Source: Calditrichia bacterium (GTDB lineage: Bacteria; Calditrichota; Calditrichia; RBG-13-44-9). Taken from it: DNA of 8,637 nucleotides. The translations under genes were made by a program, and so were the position numbers. The stretch covers positions 1 through 8,637 of the forward strand of contig JALXCH010000066.1 in NCBI GenBank assembly GCA_026991005.1, given 5' to 3'. Positions 6,700 to 8,637 of the stretch are shown in pieces (the stretch's first letter is position 1; each line of letters opens with the position of its first letter). The notes below the pieces were generated by a model. That model was given only the letters and a program-made list of their open reading frames with translations. It did not search any database and was not told where the DNA came from.

Positions 6700-7386
6700 T
6701 TATCGAGTAAGATGCCGAACCCCATCCTCTCCGGCAACAATTACCTCGCTAGCAAGTCCAATAAATAAACCATGTTCCATAATGCCCGCCCGGTGGCACA
6801 ACTTCTGCGCCAGCATTTCGGGAGAATCGATGGGGCCAAACTGGCAATCCAGGACGACATTACCCTGATCAGTCTTAAAAAAGGTACCTTCCTCCGTTTC
6901 CCGGCGGGTCACCGCGGCACCCAGCGATTCCAGGTAGAGATATTCGGAGCGCCAGGCGAAGGGAAGGACTTCCACGGGAACATAGAAACGGGTGCCCAGG
7001 CGGGGACTCAGTTTCGATTCATCCACAATAATCACTACACGCTGGCTGGCCTGGGCCAGCACCTTCTCGCGCAACAGCGCTCCGCCGCCTCCTTTAATTA
7101 AATTAAGATGGGGATCCACCTCATCCGCTCCATCGATGGTTAAATCGATCATGGGATGCTGATCCAGGCTGGAAAGGGGGATGTTGAGCTTTTGTGCCAG
7201 TTGCGCAGTAGTAATGGAACTGGGTATCCCTACGATGTTTTCCAGTTCACCGTTCTTTAGCTTACGCGCAATCTCTTCCAGAGCAAACCGGGTGGTGCTT
7301 CCGGTTCCCAATCCTAACACCATTCCACTTCGTACCTGCCGGACTGCTTCCTCGGCAGCCATTTTCTTTAACATCTCCGGTTTCAT
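6700..7386 (-). CDS. rpiA: Ribose-5-phosphate isomerase A
   Basis: This cytosolic enzyme interconverts ribose 5-phosphate and ribulose 5-phosphate in the non-oxidative pentose phosphate pathway. The 228-residue length is normal for RpiA. Visible motifs in order are GLGTGSTTRFAL (25-36, phosphate binding), GIPSSITTAQLA, DGADEVD (85-91, with Asp85 and Asp88), KGGGGALLREK (98-108, with Lys98 and Glu107, matching the catalytic Glu of E. coli RpiA), VDESK, VEVLPFA, and the C-terminal GIMEHGLFIGL. The ATG follows GGAGGAG at good spacing. It has its own promoter-like element at 7431-7461 and is divergent from the wecA-type gene. The catabolic cassette begins 195 bp downstream on the same strand, so partial co-transcription cannot be excluded. 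Free ribose from purine nucleosides would feed this enzyme, but that link is only suggestive. Confidence 0.97.
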   Translation of the reverse strand: MKPEMLKKMAAEEAVRQVRSGMVLGLGTGSTTRFALEEIARKLKNGELENIVGIPSSITTAQLAQKLNIPLSSLDQHPMIDLTIDGADEVDPHLNLIKGGGGALLREKVLAQASQRVVIIVDESKLSPRLGTRFYVPVEVLPFAWRSEYLYLESLGAAVTRRETEEGTFFKTDQGNVVLDCQFGPIDSPEMLAQKLCHRAGIMEHGLFIGLASEVIVAGEDGVRHLTR

Positions 7387-7430
7387 AAGGGCTCCTCCAA
7401 TGGATTCATTCCTTGATTCCCTTAAGTGTT

Positions 7431-7461
7431 AAAATATAGAGAAAAATCACATTTTTTGAAA
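7431..7461 (-). promoter_or_regulatory. Bacteroidota-type promoter of rpiA
   Basis: On the minus strand TTTC (7461-7458) is followed after exactly 19 bp by TATATTTT (7438-7431), one base off the TAnnTTTG box. The start codon lies 45 bp downstream, leaving room for a short leader carrying the GGAGGAG site. The same TATATT core occurs before rplU and the wecA-type gene. Confidence 0.5.
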
Positions 7462-7504
7462 GATGGAAAGAAAATTATTTTTGTTTATTCTCCTCAAAGT
7501 AACT

Positions 7505-7519
7505 GGAAGATCATTTTCC
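7505..7519. promoter_or_regulatory. Imperfect palindrome in the rpiA/wecA divergent region
   Basis: GGAAGAT and ATTTTCC flank one central C, with 6 of 7 arm positions paired. Its right edge extends to TTTTCCGG (7514-7521), which is the exact reverse complement of CCGGAAAA at 7547-7554 in the neighbouring palindrome. It lies upstream of both divergent promoters and shares the GGAA/TTTTCC word with the site at 7549-7567, so the two may be a paired operator. Confidence 0.35.
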
Positions 7520-7548
7520 GGATGACTATCCTCCCTGAACAATCACCC

Positions 7549-7567
7549 GGAAAAGTTACACTTTTCC
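7549..7567. promoter_or_regulatory. Perfect 19-bp palindrome in the rpiA/wecA divergent region
   Basis: GGAAAAGT (7549-7556) and ACTTTTCC (7560-7567) are perfect inverted arms around TAC. It is centred 46 bp from the weaker palindrome at 7505-7519 and about 20 bp upstream of the proposed upstream promoter box of the wecA-type gene. As neither promoter is expected to transcribe it, a DNA operator is more likely than a transcript hairpin. Confidence 0.45.
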
Positions 7568-7587
7568 AGCACCTTTTTCCCCTTTTA

Positions 7588-7618
7588 TTTAATTTCTCAT
7601 TTAATTTTTGTATATTGT
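7588..7618 (+). promoter_or_regulatory. Candidate promoter of the wecA-type gene
   Basis: TTTA (7588-7591) is followed after 19 bp by TATATTGT (7611-7618), the same spacing and TATATT core as upstream of rplU and rpiA. The box ends only 7 bp before the ATG at 7626, so transcription would begin at or just before the start codon. Confidence 0.4.
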
Positions 7619-7625
7619 GGCTGCT

Positions 7626-8637
7626 ATGGGGAAACTGATTATCATATTTCTTGTTAGCCTGATTACTTCCTGGTGGACGGTGGCGGCAGTGCGCAAACTG
7701 GCCATTCGTCTGGGAATTGGTTCTCTGCCCTCGCCGCGCAAAATTCATCGGGAATTCAAACCCCTACTGGGCGGATTGGGATTCACGGCGGGTATTGTTC
7801 TCACTGCAATTCTGGGAAGCGGGCTCCATTTATTTCCCCAATCCATCTGGCAAAGCTATCTCCATTTCTGGATCGGGCTGGGAATCATTTTAATCACCGG
7901 CTTGCTGGACGATATTAAATCGTTAAGCTCCTATATGAAATTTGCCGGTCAGGCTCTGGCAGCTGCAGTTTTGATCTGGGGCGGTTGTCGCATCCAGTCC
8001 TTTGTGGGCCCCTTTGGGGGAATTTTCCCGCTGGGAATTTTCGCCGTTCCCTTCACGTTTCTCTGGATTTTACTGGTTATTAACGCCACCAATTTAATTG
8101 ATGGGCTGGACGGCCTTGCGGGTGGATTGGGTTTTATCATTACGGCAGGATTTGTTCTGGTTGCCTGGCACACCGGGAATCTCTATGTGGTGATTCTGGG
8201 GCTGGGACTGATGGGCGGCATTCTGGGCTTCCTGCGCTACAATTATCACCCGGCTTCCATATTTATGGGGGATACCGGGAGCCTGCAACTGGGGTACATT
8301 CTCGCTTTCTTTTCCATCGAAGCCATCCGTCTTTCCGGAAGCCATCAGGTGTACTTTCTAATTTCCCTGGTGCTGTTGAGCATTCCCCTTGCCGACTCGA
8401 TTGTTGCCTTCATCCGACGCCTGGGTGCGGGGAAAAGTCCCTTTCAGGCAGATAAACAGCACATCCACCATCGGCTCTTAAAACTGGGACTTTCCCATCT
8501 GGAAACGGTATGGATGATCTACCTATTTGCCATCCTTTACATGCTTCTGGCGGTGGCAATGGCGTACTATCCCGGATTGATGGGATTGTTTCTCTTCATC
8601 ATTGCCCTGGTAACCACACTGTTTTTAATCTGGCGGC
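7626..8637 (+). CDS. WecA/TagO-type UDP-sugar:polyprenyl-phosphate transferase (3' partial)
   Basis: The frame is open to the window end, giving 337 residues without a stop. It is a polytopic membrane protein of the MraY/WecA family (glycosyltransferase family 4), which moves a sugar 1-phosphate, usually GlcNAc-1-P, from a UDP-sugar to undecaprenyl phosphate and so starts surface glycan synthesis. Visible motifs are GLLDDIKSL (Asp95, Asp96), NATNLIDGLDGLAGG (153-167), FMGDTGSLQLGY (213-224) and DKQHIHHRLL (277-286). The HIHHR motif points to the WecA/TagO/RfbE-side group rather than to MraY. Many hydrophobic segments span the whole length, beginning with a first helix at residues 4-20. The protein is already nearly as long as typical family members, so little is missing. 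No Shine-Dalgarno sequence precedes the ATG or the in-frame GTG at 7617, unlike the other genes here. The role (O-antigen, enterobacterial-type or other glycan) cannot be told from this window. Confidence 0.92.
   Translation, partial: MGKLIIIFLVSLITSWWTVAAVRKLAIRLGIGSLPSPRKIHREFKPLLGGLGFTAGIVLTAILGSGLHLFPQSIWQSYLHFWIGLGIILITGLLDDIKSLSSYMKFAGQALAAAVLIWGGCRIQSFVGPFGGIFPLGIFAVPFTFLWILLVINATNLIDGLDGLAGGLGFIITAGFVLVAWHTGNLYVVILGLGLMGGILGFLRYNYHPASIFMGDTGSLQLGYILAFFSIEAIRLSGSHQVYFLISLVLLSIPLADSIVAFIRRLGAGKSPFQADKQHIHHRLLKLGLSHLETVWMIYLFAILYMLLAVAMAYYPGLMGLFLFIIALVTTLFLIWR

Noticed and set aside
6648..6700. tRNA or riboswitch in the rpiA-cassette gap
   Set aside because: There is no T-loop GTTCRA motif, no acceptor-stem pairing and none of the conserved cores of purine, preQ1, glycine or cyclic-di-GMP riboswitches. 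Only a weak interrupted stem is present.
7494..7748. Minus-strand 84-codon open frame across the divergent promoter region
   Set aside because: It overlaps the start of the wecA-type gene on the opposite strand, has no family resemblance, and covers the palindromes and promoter boxes.

Overview
The window reads as a bacterial chromosome from the FCB group, most like Calditrichota or a related candidate phylum; this is an inference. Evidence: a secreted protein ending in a type IX secretion (T9SS) sorting domain with the motif PNPFNPSTTIRF, promoter-like elements of the Bacteroidota kind (TTTN, 19-20 bp, TATATTNN), moderate GC content with AT-rich intergenic spacers, and otherwise ordinary Shine-Dalgarno-led genes. 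There is no sign of phage, insertion sequence, CRISPR array, tRNA or rRNA.

Layout. Positions 3-1145 (+) hold the C-terminal part of a secreted T9SS cargo protein whose start lies outside the window. It converges on the ribosomal protein pair rplU-rpmA (1855-1260, minus), and both transcripts end at one perfect bidirectional terminator hairpin (1201-1231). Upstream of rplU, also on the minus strand, is a three-gene catabolic set read in the order PLP-dependent lyase-like enzyme (6504-5020), allantoinase/hydantoinase-type cyclic amidohydrolase (5011-3548) and SsnA-type amidohydrolase (3296-1947). The first two are separated by only 8 bp. The third is separated by 251 bp that contain an unusual C/A-rich array with a 35-bp period. 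Further upstream are rpiA (7386-6700, minus) and, divergent from it, the start of a WecA/TagO-type UDP-sugar:polyprenyl-phosphate transferase (7626 to the window end, plus).

How the genes may work together. ssnA and a hydantoinase-like gene next to a fold-type II PLP lyase recall the anaerobic purine-breakdown locus of E. coli and gut anaerobes (ygeX, hyuA, ssnA and others). A plausible reading is a compact cassette that opens N-heterocycles (purine, dihydropyrimidine, hydantoin or allantoin-like rings) and then removes ammonia from an amino-acid-like product. The substrate is not known, and the other genes of the E. coli locus (xdhD, ygfK, ygeW, ygeY) are not in this window. rpiA (pentose phosphate pathway), wecA (surface glycan initiation) and the ribosomal genes are housekeeping.

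The parts most worth a second look are the catabolic cassette, the repeat array inside it, the palindromes upstream of the cassette and in the rpiA/wecA divergent region, and the apparently leaderless start of the wecA-type gene. No intergenic gap exceeds about 250 bp, and each gap is described in its own entry or in those of its neighbours.
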